64,000 nucleotides of DNA from Sporosarcina aquimarina (GTDB lineage Bacteria; Bacillota; Bacilli; Bacillales_A; Planococcaceae). Shown piece by piece: positions 54,307 to 62,677 of the stretch (within the stretch, counting starts at the first letter, position 1; each line of letters starts with the position of its first letter). The notes under the pieces are model-generated. The model searched no databases, was not told where the DNA came from, and saw only the letters and a program-made list of their open reading frames with translations. Position numbers and translations under genes: made by a program. The stretch lies in contig NZ_JACLBZ010000021.1 of the NCBI RefSeq assembly GCF_019748715.1, positions 1-64,000 of the forward strand. The letters are read 5' to 3'.

Positions 54307-55821
54307 ATGGAACAAGGATCTGAGAATGCACGAAGGAAACTACATAAAACATTAAAACCATCATGGGTATTCGCGATTGCACTTGGCTCATCAGTAGGCT
54401 GGGGTGCTTTCATTTTACCCGGTGATTGGATTCGCGATTCAGGACCGCTTGGTGCGATCATCGGTCTAGGGATCGGTGCCCTTATCATGATGATCATTGC
54501 TTCGAGTTATGGTGTCATGATCAAGAAGTTTCCGGTATCCGGAGGCGGATTTACATATGCTTTTATCGCGGCTGGTAAAGTATGGGCGTTCATTTGCGGC
54601 TGGTTTTTATCACTCGGATATATTTCGATTGTAGCATTGAACGCCTCAGCGCTGACATTGTTGTTAAAGTTTTTGGCACCAGGTTTCATGAAGCAAGGCT
54701 ATTTATACTCGGTAGCGGGATGGGATGTCTATGTGCCGGAAATACTGATAGCCAGTGTGTTGATTCTACTGTTCGCTCTCATTAATTCTACAGGAACCAG
54801 TGTTTCAGGAAAAATTCAGTTCTACTTCAGTGTGCTGCTTGTGGCAGGCGTGGTGCTACTAGGTTTCTTCACATTCAGCGTCGCCGATCAGCCACTTACA
54901 AACTTGCAACCTTTCTTTAAAGGCAACCAATCTATTTTAACTTCGGTACTCGTCATTCTGGCGATCGCTCCTTGGGCGTATGTTGGATTTGACAATGTGC
55001 CTCAAGCAGCTGAAGAATTTAATTTTTCTCCTCGAAAAGCTACAATGCTTATCGTCGCATCTTTATTTACATCATTCTTGATTTACGCAATTATGATTGG
55101 TTTAACCGGCTGGACATTCCCTTCTCTAACCGCAGTCGGGACTGGTGATTTGTGGTTGACAGGAGAAGTAGTCCGTTCCGCATTAGGAATTGGTGGGCTA
55201 GCCGTTATGGCAGTGGCAATTGTCATGGGAATCTTCACAGGACTCAATGGATTTTTCATGTCGTCTAGCCGCTTGCTGTTTTCTATGGCCCGCGCTCGTG
55301 CATTGCCTAACTTTTTCCGTACCATGACAAAGGAAAACCAGACACCTGTCTGGGGAATCTGGTTTGTGGCCCTGATCACATTGCCGACTCCGTGGTTCGG
55401 ACGCCAGGCGCTCACATGGATTGTCGATATGTCCTCAACTGGCGTTTCAGTCGCCTATTTCTTCACTTGTCTAGCAGCTTATAAGGTGCTTGCTTGGAAT
55501 AAGGAAAAAGCAGGCCGTGAGATAGCGCCAATGAAAAAATTTCTAGCATTGATTGGGATGATCGCCAGCGGAGCTTTCTTAGCTCTATTGCTCGTACCGA
55601 ATTCTCCCGCTGCACTTTCTACACCCTCTTATATTTTATTGTTGGCATGGGCTGTAGTCGGCGGCATTTTCTATCTAGCTATCCGTAAGCGTTATAATAG
55701 CTTGACACAGGAGGAAACTGAATATTATGTGCTCGGTAAAACCATTGAATCCGAGGTGATGGATACAACAGACGAGCCGAAAAAGGATGACCGAGTACCG
55801 TTATTCAATGCTTCCTCCTAA
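54307..55821 (+). CDS. APC-family amino acid permease
   Basis: A carrier of about 504 residues with 12 TM helices. TM1 has the unwound glycine motif AIALGSSVGWGAFILPGD and TM6 the region LAIAPWAYVGFDNVPQAAEE, where the substrate amine and carboxylate bind in APC carriers. ATG 54307 has AAGGGA at 9 nt. It follows the lyase gene after a terminator, so the neighbourhood only weakly suggests a sulfur amino acid. Substrate unknown. Confidence 0.85.
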   Translation: MEQGSENARRKLHKTLKPSWVFAIALGSSVGWGAFILPGDWIRDSGPLGAIIGLGIGALIMMIIASSYGVMIKKFPVSGGGFTYAFIAAGKVWAFICGWFLSLGYISIVALNASALTLLLKFLAPGFMKQGYLYSVAGWDVYVPEILIASVLILLFALINSTGTSVSGKIQFYFSVLLVAGVVLLGFFTFSVADQPLTNLQPFFKGNQSILTSVLVILAIAPWAYVGFDNVPQAAEEFNFSPRKATMLIVASLFTSFLIYAIMIGLTGWTFPSLTAVGTGDLWLTGEVVRSALGIGGLAVMAVAIVMGIFTGLNGFFMSSSRLLFSMARARALPNFFRTMTKENQTPVWGIWFVALITLPTPWFGRQALTWIVDMSSTGVSVAYFFTCLAAYKVLAWNKEKAGREIAPMKKFLALIGMIASGAFLALLLVPNSPAALSTPSYILLLAWAVVGGIFYLAIRKRYNSLTQEETEYYVLGKTIESEVMDTTDEPKKDDRVPLFNASS

Positions 55822-55830
55822 TATATATAC

Positions 55831-55890
55831 ACTCCTTTCCACCGTTAATTCGGATAATTCCCGGGTATACTTGGGTAAACGGAAAGGAGT
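55831..55890 (+). promoter_or_regulatory. Shine-Dalgarno-masking inverted repeat enclosing a sigma-B-like promoter
   Basis: ACTCCTTTCC (55831-55840) is the exact reverse complement of GGAAAGGAGT (55881-55890), which contains the ribosome site of the next gene. Between the arms lie GTTAAT (55844-55849), 13 bp, and GGGTAT (55863-55868), a good sigma-B-like promoter. A transcript started there lacks the left arm. Confidence 0.6.
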
Positions 55891-55896
55891 TTTGAT

Positions 55897-57156
55897 ATGT
55901 CGAGAAAACTAGTAACTGCTATACGCGAGCAATCTATTCCTTTAAAGGATCCGATAGCTTTCGATCAATTGTTGCAAAAAGCTGGAGATGCGCAAGTTGT
56001 TCTGATCGGTGAAGCTTCTCATGGAACTTCTGAATTCTACCAGCTGCGCGCAGAGTTTTCCAAACGGCTGATTCAGGAAAAAGGCTTCTCTGCCATTGCC
56101 ATAGAAGGTGATTGGCCTTCCGTTCAAGCTGTCAATAATTATGTTAAAGGTTACGAAAGTGCACAAGAGAACTTACGAGATTTATTGATTCGATCGTTCA
56201 GCAGATGGCCCTCCTGGATGTGGGCGAACACAGAAATCGAGTCGTTCGCAAGATGGTTGCAAGAGGTAAACCAGCTGCGTGCCCCTCAGCAGAAAGTTGG
56301 TTTCTATGGGATTGATTTATATAGCTTATACGAATCCATCGATGAAGTGTTAGGGTTTTTAGAAAGCAATGACTCGTATGGTGTTGATTTAGAACTTGCC
56401 AAAAAAGCTTTCTCCTGCTTCGAGCCCTATAACCGGATGCCCGAGCATTATGCACTTTCATCTGCCCATTTCACCGATGAATGCATAGGCGAAGTCACAA
56501 ACTTGCTGCAGTCCATTCGTTCCAATGAAGAGCGCTATCCACACGCACATGAGCAGGACTTGAACTTGGAAATGAATGCGCTGGTAGCAAAAAATGCCGA
56601 GGCATATTATCGTGCGATGCTCCAAGACGATGCTCTGTCCTGGAATATCCGTGACACACATATGACAGAAGCAATTAAAGAAATTCACAACTACTATGGA
56701 AAAGACACGAAACTTATTGTTTGGGAACATAATACTCATATCGGGGACGCAACGGCCACATCCATGGCTGACCAGCAATTGATCAACGTAGGTCAATTAA
56801 TTCGAGAGCAATACGGTAAAGAGAATACATTGGCTATAGGATTCGGTACTTACGAAGGAACAGTTATTGCGGGCAGCAGTTGGGGTGAGTCGTATGAAAG
56901 GATGACGGTGCCGCCTGCCAAATTCAACACGTGGGAGGGACAATTGCATGCCGCCGGTGCGGAGGACAAGCTGTTGATTTTCAACGATCAAAATCGACAG
57001 CAATTTGATGAATGGATCGGTCACCGCGCAATTGGCGTCGTCTATAATCCTGAATTTGAGGCGTACGGAAATTTTGTCCCTTCCCGTATCAGTCAGCGAT
57101 ACGATGCATTTATATACATTGACCAATCGTCTGCGCTAGCTCCATTGTCTGAGTAG
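55897..57156 (+). CDS. erythromycin esterase family protein
   Basis: A 419-residue hydrolase of the Ere/YbfO family. Conserved pieces: VVLIGEASHGTSEFYQLRAE (Glu and His of the active site), FSAIAIEGDWPSVQAVNNYV, GFYGIDLYSLYESIDE and VWEHNTHIGDA (second His). Members include true macrolide esterases and unrelated succinoglycan-type enzymes; whether this one acts on erythromycin cannot be told. No signal peptide. Start ATG 55897 with GGAAAGGAG at 6 nt, inside a hairpin arm. The sigma-B-like promoter would make it a stress gene. Confidence 0.88.
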   Translation: MSRKLVTAIREQSIPLKDPIAFDQLLQKAGDAQVVLIGEASHGTSEFYQLRAEFSKRLIQEKGFSAIAIEGDWPSVQAVNNYVKGYESAQENLRDLLIRSFSRWPSWMWANTEIESFARWLQEVNQLRAPQQKVGFYGIDLYSLYESIDEVLGFLESNDSYGVDLELAKKAFSCFEPYNRMPEHYALSSAHFTDECIGEVTNLLQSIRSNEERYPHAHEQDLNLEMNALVAKNAEAYYRAMLQDDALSWNIRDTHMTEAIKEIHNYYGKDTKLIVWEHNTHIGDATATSMADQQLINVGQLIREQYGKENTLAIGFGTYEGTVIAGSSWGESYERMTVPPAKFNTWEGQLHAAGAEDKLLIFNDQNRQQFDEWIGHRAIGVVYNPEFEAYGNFVPSRISQRYDAFIYIDQSSALAPLSE

Positions 57157-57169
57157 AGAGTCATCAGAA

Positions 57170-57194
57170 AAGCAGAGGCACATTGCCTCTGCTT
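57170..57194. repeat. 25-bp direct repeat, copy 1 (half of a split terminator)
   Basis: A palindromic segment AGCAGAGGC-ACATT-GCCTCTGCT with one extra base each side; identical to 57801-57825. On the plus strand it is followed by CAGAC rather than a T tract; the A run before it would be the T tract of the minus strand. Confidence 0.85.
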
Positions 57195-57232
57195 CAGACT
57201 GTATAAAAATGGAATGGTAAGTGGTTATGCTA

Positions 57233-57364
57233 CCGTTGATCTACGTTACAGGCGGGCGCTTTCCGGGGGGCGTGGCTTGAGCCTCCTCGTTCGCTTCGCT
57301 TCCTGCGGGGTCTCAAGGCGCACGCTGATCCCCCAGGAGTCGCCGCCTTCCACTACGATCAACT
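57233..57364 (+). repeat. dispersed GC-rich repeat, copy D (most complete)
   Basis: Runs from CCGTTGAT to GATCAACT, so its ends are themselves an imperfect inverted repeat; the middle (CTTGAGCCTCCTCGTTCG ... GGGGTCTCAAGGCG) can fold. It shares its core with copies B, C and E. Confidence 0.8.
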
Positions 57365-57533
57365 AGCCCACTCCCCCAGCTTGAGTGAATTGATTATCTA
57401 TCTGAAGAACTTTATAAGTAGAGTAGAGAAAGTTTCAATTAAAGTAAAGATATTTTTCTGTTTAAAGAAGTAATAACCCGATCGTTAGCAATATACAGTG
57501 AGTTTACTCTGTATATTAGTTTACTTTTTTAGT

Positions 57534-57725
57534 GATTGGAGCGGAAGACGAGTGAAATGCAAAGATGTGCTCCCAACGCTTTGCTTATGTTCGCAAAGGC
57601 CATTCTTAGCGACAGCCTTTCCTGTGGAATCTAGCGCGAATGACGAGACCCTGGACTGAGCGTAGCAAGAGAAGCGGATCAGCCGCGCCCCACGGAAAGC
57701 GTCCCTTCAGTAGCGCAAATACCGG
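57534..57725 (-). repeat. dispersed GC-rich repeat, copy E
   Basis: Reverse orientation. Shares GATTGGAG, AAAGATGTGCTCCCAACGCT and the sequence up to CTTTCCTG with copy C, then ends GGAAAGCGTCCCTTCAGTAG and GCAAAT. The C/E pair both carry the extra about 65-bp segment missing from D. Confidence 0.78.
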
Positions 57726-57800
57726 AATACAAGCCTGTAGTGCTTACTTATTTTTTATTGTTAGATTATCTAAATTAATTTAGTTTTTGTCTACAAGCTG

Positions 57801-57825
57801 AAGCAGAGGCACATTGCCTCTGCTT
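57801..57825. repeat. 25-bp direct repeat, copy 2 (half of a split terminator)
   Basis: Identical to 57170-57194. Followed by a T tract on the plus strand, so it could still end plus-strand transcripts. Confidence 0.85.
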
Positions 57826-57845
57826 TTTGTTCTTTCTATAAATTT

Positions 57846-59399
57846 TCACAACAGTCCTATCCATTTCCAATAGGTTGCACTGAACAGTAGGATCAGCAAA
57901 TAACCGATAACTGTCAGCGGTATTCCTGACTTCAAGAAATCCTTCACTGAAAAGGCGCCTGTTCCGTATGCTAACATATTTTGTGGCGCACTCACTGGTA
58001 ATAAAAAGCCGAAACTGATGACAAATTGCTGGATTAAGACAAAACCAACTTCATTGACATCCAATGCAATGGTTGAAGTCAGAGCAATAAAAATTGGGAT
58101 AAGCGCAGATGATAAGCTCGTGGCGCTGGCGAATCCTAGATGAATTAGAATATTAAATAGCGACAGAAGCGCGATTGTTGCGAGCAACGGCATATTATTT
58201 AAGCCCATCGCCCCAAATACTTTATCTGACAGCCATTGTGCACCTGTCGTATCCAATAAAATGGTCCCTAAGGAAATACCGACTGCGAACACGATAATCG
58301 TTCCCCACGGAATCATCTGCTGCACAGTTTTCCAATCAAATACACCAATCTTCGGTGTCAATAAAATAGCGATTGCCACTATCGTCACTGTTGTCGTGTC
58401 GAATGAATGAAGCTTCTCCTCCGTGGCCCATAGAAACAGCAATATCAAAGAAATGATAATTAAGCGGAGTTCGGAAGACTTCATTTTACCCAATTCTTTT
58501 AATTGACCTTGGATCAACTCTTTTCCGCCCTCTATTACCTTTGTTTCGGGTTTTATAATTGCAAGCATGACGAAGTATAGAACAATCGACATGATGATCG
58601 ACCAAGGAGCGGCGTAGAGGAACCAAGAACTCCAGGCAACGGAAACACCAAATTCTTTCTCGATAAATCCAAGTGCCACCATATTTTGTGCAGCGCCTGT
58701 CTTAATACCGATATTCCAAATCGATACAGATTGCACAGCAGTTATGACGAGTAACGCGCCTAATCGACTGTTTGCCGGAAGTCCGAAAGCCGCCACCATA
58801 CCAAGCAAAATCGGAACAACCGCTCCTGCTCGCGCTGTAGCGCTCGGTACGAAAAACGCTAATATGATAGACACTACAATCGAACCAAAAATAATGGCGC
58901 CTGTTTTTACACCGACTTTCGATAAGATATACAATGCCAAACGTTTATGCAAATTGGTCGCTTGCATTGCCGTAGCCAAGAATAAGGCAGCTGCCACAAG
59001 CGCCACTGCTGGGCTGGAGAACCCCGCCAACGCCATTTTCAAGCCCTCTTTCGTTCCAAGCATTTCATCCGGATTTGCCATATCGGGTGCCAAACCCAAC
59101 AACACTGCAGCCAAACCTAAAATCATAGCTGCACTCACAGGATACGGTACTGCCTCTGTCACCCACAAGATGACCGCGAATGCTAAGATGGCCAATGCAC
59201 GTTGCCCCGTTACCGGCAAATCTGCGGGATTCGGAAGCAATACAATTGTTATAAGGACGACAAATGCTAGGATAATCCACAATCCGTTCAGGTTTCGTTT
59301 AGGCTTTGGTGCTGTTTCTTCAGATGTTTTCACAAGCTGCCCCTTCCTTTCCAAAACATAATTCTGTTCACTTACCTCATACTGCTTTTGGTTACCCAT
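57846..59399 (-). CDS. DASS-family sodium/anion (dicarboxylate or sulfate) symporter
   Basis: A 517-residue membrane carrier. The first about 35 residues are polar; 11-12 TM segments follow. The two SNT-like substrate motifs of the SLC13 family are represented by FFVPSATARAGAVVPILLGM and FGFLLPVSAPQNMLAYGTGA; the N-terminal half has WVTEAVPYPVSAAMILG. Probable substrates are citrate, malate or other di/tricarboxylates with Na+. Its ribosome site GAGGTGG lies in the terminator hairpin of the upstream P450 gene (59401-59436). Confidence 0.88.
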   Translation of the reverse strand: MGNQKQYEVSEQNYVLERKGQLVKTSEETAPKPKRNLNGLWIILAFVVLITIVLLPNPADLPVTGQRALAILAFAVILWVTEAVPYPVSAAMILGLAAVLLGLAPDMANPDEMLGTKEGLKMALAGFSSPAVALVAAALFLATAMQATNLHKRLALYILSKVGVKTGAIIFGSIVVSIILAFFVPSATARAGAVVPILLGMVAAFGLPANSRLGALLVITAVQSVSIWNIGIKTGAAQNMVALGFIEKEFGVSVAWSSWFLYAAPWSIIMSIVLYFVMLAIIKPETKVIEGGKELIQGQLKELGKMKSSELRLIIISLILLFLWATEEKLHSFDTTTVTIVAIAILLTPKIGVFDWKTVQQMIPWGTIIVFAVGISLGTILLDTTGAQWLSDKVFGAMGLNNMPLLATIALLSLFNILIHLGFASATSLSSALIPIFIALTSTIALDVNEVGFVLIQQFVISFGFLLPVSAPQNMLAYGTGAFSVKDFLKSGIPLTVIGYLLILLFSATYWKWIGLL

Positions 59400-59400
59400 T

Positions 59401-59436
59401 AAAAACCGGCCACCTCTTCGCGGATGAATGGCCGGG
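59401..59436 (-). terminator. terminator after the CYP152 gene, overlapping the DASS ribosome site
   Basis: CCGGCCA (59435-59429) pairs with TGGCCGG (59412-59406), followed by TTTTT, then the DASS ATG two bases later. The loop contains AGAGG of the DASS ribosome site. Confidence 0.65.
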
Positions 59437-59442
59437 CATCGA

Positions 59443-60711
59443 TCAATTTTTTCGTTTCACATGTTTCAGTATAACTTCACTCTTTGGAATGCTCGGAATA
59501 TCCACCAAACTGTAACTTAAATCTTGCGCCGGCACCTCAAATGTCATTCGATTTGCCAAGTAATCTAAGCTGACCTTCATCACCTCAAGCGTTACCCATT
59601 CTCCTGCGCAGCGATGATTTTGAATGTAATCCCCACCACCCTGCGGAATTAAGTTGTATGGCGTGATCGACTCCTCTGCAAATCTTGACGGATTAAACAC
59701 TTCTGGATTATTCCATAATTTCGGGTCGTGATTCGTTCCGTAAAAGTCGAGAATCGTCAGCGTTCCCTTCTTAAACTCATAGTCTTCCCATTTAAAGTTC
59801 TCTTTTACACGTGCCGCATTAAATGGGAAGAAAGGATACAAACGACGAACCTCCTGAACAAAATCCTGCAGATCTTTTTCCTTACCAGAAGAGAGCTTTT
59901 TGGCCTCCTCAGGATGTTGGATTAAGGCATGTCCTGTAAATGCGATATATATAGCAATTGCTACTATTGGACGGACAATATTCAGCACTTCAACAGCGGC
60001 AATCTTTTCACTAAGCAGCTTGCCTTTCTCATCACGATGGAATGAAAAAACATGCATAGCCGTTCCTTCAAAAGGAATCAAATCTCCTTTACGGACAGAT
60101 TTGATTAAGCCACCGATCCATTCTTCCATTTCTTCACGTGCTTTCTTACCTTTCCAATGCGTATAGCCCAGTGTTGCAGGGGTTTCAAACAACTGAACGA
60201 TTGCCTCTTGCTTCTCTTTAATTTCTTTTTCTTTCAATGGAACACCCGCCCATTGACATGCAAGACGAAGCAGAAGTTCTTGAGCTTCTTCGTACAAATT
60301 CACTTCCCCTTGCTGTTCCCAGTCACGTAACTTTCTTTCCCACTGCCCAGCGGCCATCTCTTTCAGTTGCTGAATCTGCTCCGGTCCCATTAGCGACATG
60401 AATGCTTCCTTGCGTACACAATGAGCCTCTCCGTCCAGCGTCTGGACTCCTTTTTCACCAAGCAATGTTTGCTGGACACGTTTCGGTGCTGCCCCTTTGC
60501 GAATAAATTTATCCGTATCATAAAATAGTTCGGCTTCTTTCGCTCCCGACAGACAAATCACTTGTTCACCAAGTAAATGAGTCTCAAATACGTTAGAGTG
60601 CAGTCCTCTTCTTCGATTTCGCAAAAACTGATAGCCTTCCCTCAACATACTCGCTGTGTGATCTTTCCCTTCTAACTTCGGCATAGATTTAGTTTCCCGC
60701 AAACCCGTCAC
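59443..60711 (-). CDS. CYP152-family cytochrome P450 (fatty-acid peroxygenase)
   Basis: A 422-residue haem enzyme that uses hydrogen peroxide directly to hydroxylate fatty acids, resembling Bacillus subtilis YbdT (P450-BSbeta). LLREGYQFLRNRRRG-type N-terminus, FYDTDKFIRKGAAPKRVQQT, VLNIVRPIVAIAIYIAFTG (the Arg-Pro that binds the substrate carboxylate, about residue 247), FVQEVRRLYPFFPF (ExxR), FYGTNHDPKLWNNPE and PQGGGDYIQNHRCAGE with haem Cys368. Gln90 corresponds to Gln85 of BSbeta (His in the decarboxylase OleT). Start: GTG 60711 or TTG 60702. Confidence 0.93.
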   Translation of the reverse strand: MTGLRETKSMPKLEGKDHTASMLREGYQFLRNRRRGLHSNVFETHLLGEQVICLSGAKEAELFYDTDKFIRKGAAPKRVQQTLLGEKGVQTLDGEAHCVRKEAFMSLMGPEQIQQLKEMAAGQWERKLRDWEQQGEVNLYEEAQELLLRLACQWAGVPLKEKEIKEKQEAIVQLFETPATLGYTHWKGKKAREEMEEWIGGLIKSVRKGDLIPFEGTAMHVFSFHRDEKGKLLSEKIAAVEVLNIVRPIVAIAIYIAFTGHALIQHPEEAKKLSSGKEKDLQDFVQEVRRLYPFFPFNAARVKENFKWEDYEFKKGTLTILDFYGTNHDPKLWNNPEVFNPSRFAEESITPYNLIPQGGGDYIQNHRCAGEWVTLEVMKVSLDYLANRMTFEVPAQDLSYSLVDIPSIPKSEVILKHVKRKN

Positions 60712-60776
60712 GTCCTTTCTGCTGCTTCTTTATTCTCTACCCATTTCAGTCTTTCTATAATCGTTCCATTCAGCTA

Positions 60777-60805
60777 TTGACTTATCTGTTAGAAGTGGTT
60801 ATATT
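60777..60805 (+). promoter_or_regulatory. promoter of the T-box/NhaC transcript
   Basis: TTGACT (60777-60782), 17-bp spacer, TATATT (60800-60805). Confidence 0.7.
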
Positions 60806-60850
60806 CAAAACGGTATATCTTTCTGTAAACAAAACAAGGTCTTATATAAA

Positions 60851-61046
60851 GTGAAGCGTTGTCTTCAGTAATTTCATTCGCGGCAGCAACAAGAGACTGA
60901 ACGGTAGGTGCAAGTTCAGGCGACGTATGAAATGAACTACACCAACGAGTTGTCTTCACATGCAATGGAGAGGATAGCTCAGGCTATCAATTAGGGTGGT
61001 ATCGCGGAGAACTCCTTCGTCCCTTATGGGGGCGACAGGGGTTTTT
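60851..61046 (+). promoter_or_regulatory. T-box leader upstream of NhaC-family carrier, Tyr specifier likely
   Basis: Stem I base GTGAAG/CTTCAC, 5' specifier-loop strand CAGTA, AGAGA and GGTGCAAG distal loops, 3' specifier strand GAACTACAC. The TAC at 60938-60940 is followed by the usual A, so Tyr is favoured (CTA, Leu, is possible). T-box AGGGTGGTATCGCGG (60993-61007), then a terminator CTCCTTCGTCCC / GGGGCGACAGGGG and T5. Confidence 0.88.
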
Positions 61047-61075
61047 CGTATTTATAGGGGAGGCATCTAGTCAGC

Positions 61076-62452
61076 ATGTTGCAAATCAAAGCGATTCATA
61101 AACCAACTTTTAAGGCTTCTGTCAGTTTGTCCGTTGCCATTGTCGCACTTATCAGTATCTGTATCGTGCAGTTTAAATCTGCACCACATTTACCTATTTT
61201 ATTGGCCATTTTATTGTTGTTTGGATATGGAATGTGGAATAAATTTACGTTTAAACAACTTGAAACAGGGCTAGTAAACGGCGCTAGTTCAGGTATGAGT
61301 GCCGTGTTCTTATTCTTCTTTATTGGCGTACTTGTCAGTAGCTGGATGATGAGCGGGACCATTCCTACTTTGATCTATGCTGGGTTTCAAATCATTACAC
61401 CGGCCTACTTCTATGCCATCGCCTTTGTCGTTACCGCAATCATCGGTCTATCCGTCGGCAGTTCATTAACAACAGTTGCAACAGTCGGGGTGGCGTTTAT
61501 CGGGATGGCTCACGTACTGGACTTGTCCTTGCCACTTGCTGCGGGTGCAATTGTGTCAGGCGCTTTTTTCGGAGATAAAATGTCGCCGCTTTCCGATACG
61601 ACCAACTTAGCCTCTTCTATTGTTGGCGTGGACTTATTTGAACATATACGAAATATGGGGTGGACGACGTTCCCTGCTTTTTTCATCTCCCTAATACTTT
61701 TCGGCATACTCTCTCCCAGTACAGCATCTGGTGATTTTCAAAAGATTGAGACCTTTCGCGATGCATTAATGGGTACAAATATGATTCATTGGTATACTGT
61801 CATTCCGATTATCGTCCTATTCGTCTTGACATTTGCAAAGGTACCAGCAATTTTAACGCTTGCAGCCAGCTCGTTTGTCGCTGTGATCATTGCGTTTTTC
61901 CATACTCAATATGGTTTTTCGGAAGTACTAGAGATTTTATTCAGCGGTTATAAAGGATTAACTGGCGTAACCGAAGTAGATGAACTACTCTCTCGCGGAG
62001 GCATGGAAAGCATGATGTTCACCATCTCACTTGTACTGCTAGCTTTAAGTATGGGCGGTATGCTGTTTACGCTGGGAATTGTACAATGTCTGCTTGCAAA
62101 GATCGAAAGCTTACTGCGTAAAGTGTCTTCAGTTATCATGGCTTCTGCACTTACAGCAATCGGTATCAACGTACTGATTGGTGAGCAATATTTATCCATT
62201 TTACTGACAGGACAAGCATTCCAGTCATCTTATGAAAAAGTCGGACTGGCCAATAAAAACTTGAGCCGTGTTATGGAAGATGCCGGAACGGTCATCAACC
62301 CTCTCGTTCCATGGAGTGTGGCGGGAATTTTCATTACTACTGTGCTTGGCGTGCCGACACTTGCCTATTTACCGTTTACATTTTTCTGCTTATTGAGTCC
62401 TGTACTGACAGTGCTCTTCGGATACTTAGGGAAGACATTGACACGTATTTAA
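61076..62452 (+). CDS. NhaC-family Na+/H+ antiporter-like carrier, probable amino acid (tyrosine) transporter
   Basis: A 458-residue membrane protein with about 11 TM helices. VVTAIIGLSVGSSLTTVATV and GAFFGDKMSPLSDTTNLASS are the NhaC signatures, mirrored by LIGEQYLSILLTGQAF and MEDAGTVINPLVPWSVAG in the second half. Formal annotation is Na+:H+ antiporter. However, the T-box places it under tRNA charging control, and NhaC relatives with Tyr T-boxes (YheL group) have been proposed as tyrosine carriers. I therefore favour amino acid uptake. ATG 61076 is 12 nt after GGGAGG. Confidence 0.88.
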   Translation: MLQIKAIHKPTFKASVSLSVAIVALISICIVQFKSAPHLPILLAILLLFGYGMWNKFTFKQLETGLVNGASSGMSAVFLFFFIGVLVSSWMMSGTIPTLIYAGFQIITPAYFYAIAFVVTAIIGLSVGSSLTTVATVGVAFIGMAHVLDLSLPLAAGAIVSGAFFGDKMSPLSDTTNLASSIVGVDLFEHIRNMGWTTFPAFFISLILFGILSPSTASGDFQKIETFRDALMGTNMIHWYTVIPIIVLFVLTFAKVPAILTLAASSFVAVIIAFFHTQYGFSEVLEILFSGYKGLTGVTEVDELLSRGGMESMMFTISLVLLALSMGGMLFTLGIVQCLLAKIESLLRKVSSVIMASALTAIGINVLIGEQYLSILLTGQAFQSSYEKVGLANKNLSRVMEDAGTVINPLVPWSVAGIFITTVLGVPTLAYLPFTFFCLLSPVLTVLFGYLGKTLTRI

Positions 62453-62462
62453 GATTTTAAAG

Positions 62463-62535
62463 GAAGCTGTATGGGTTCTAATGAGTTGTTCTGCTTTTAA
62501 GGAACATCTTTCAGAACACTATACAGCTTTTTTTG
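62463..62535 (+). terminator. terminator after the NhaC-family gene
   Basis: AAGCTGTAT / ATACAGCTT stem with a longer loop containing GTTCT/AGAAC, followed by T7. Confidence 0.65.
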
Positions 62536-62677
62536 CGTTTTCATTATCGAAATTATCAAGCAAGCTTTCCAACACCCCATTACCACGTATCCTTATAAAG
62601 ATTCCCGATGACCATGCATAAGACCTTTTGATTGACCAATACTAAATGGAAATCTTGAATTGGCGGTGAATGAAGGC

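Larger units (their letters stand above)
57195..57800. mobile_element. 606-bp insertion island with a repeat pair and imperfect end repeats
   Basis: Bounded by the two 25-bp copies. Its ends are CAGACTGTA and, reversed, CAGCTTGTA (7 of 9 match). Inside are repeat copy D (forward), about 170 bp AT-rich spacer, and copy E (reverse). If the island and one 25-bp copy are removed, a perfect bidirectional terminator is restored between the convergent esterase and DASS genes. No ORF or transposase is seen. Confidence 0.6.

Noticed and set aside
57195-57800. Insertion sequence with transposase
   Set aside because: Too short and without a coding frame; described instead as a non-autonomous island.
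60932-60934. ATG (Met) as specifier of the NhaC T-box
   Set aside because: This ATG lies in the stem that pairs with ATTTCAT, not in the specifier loop.
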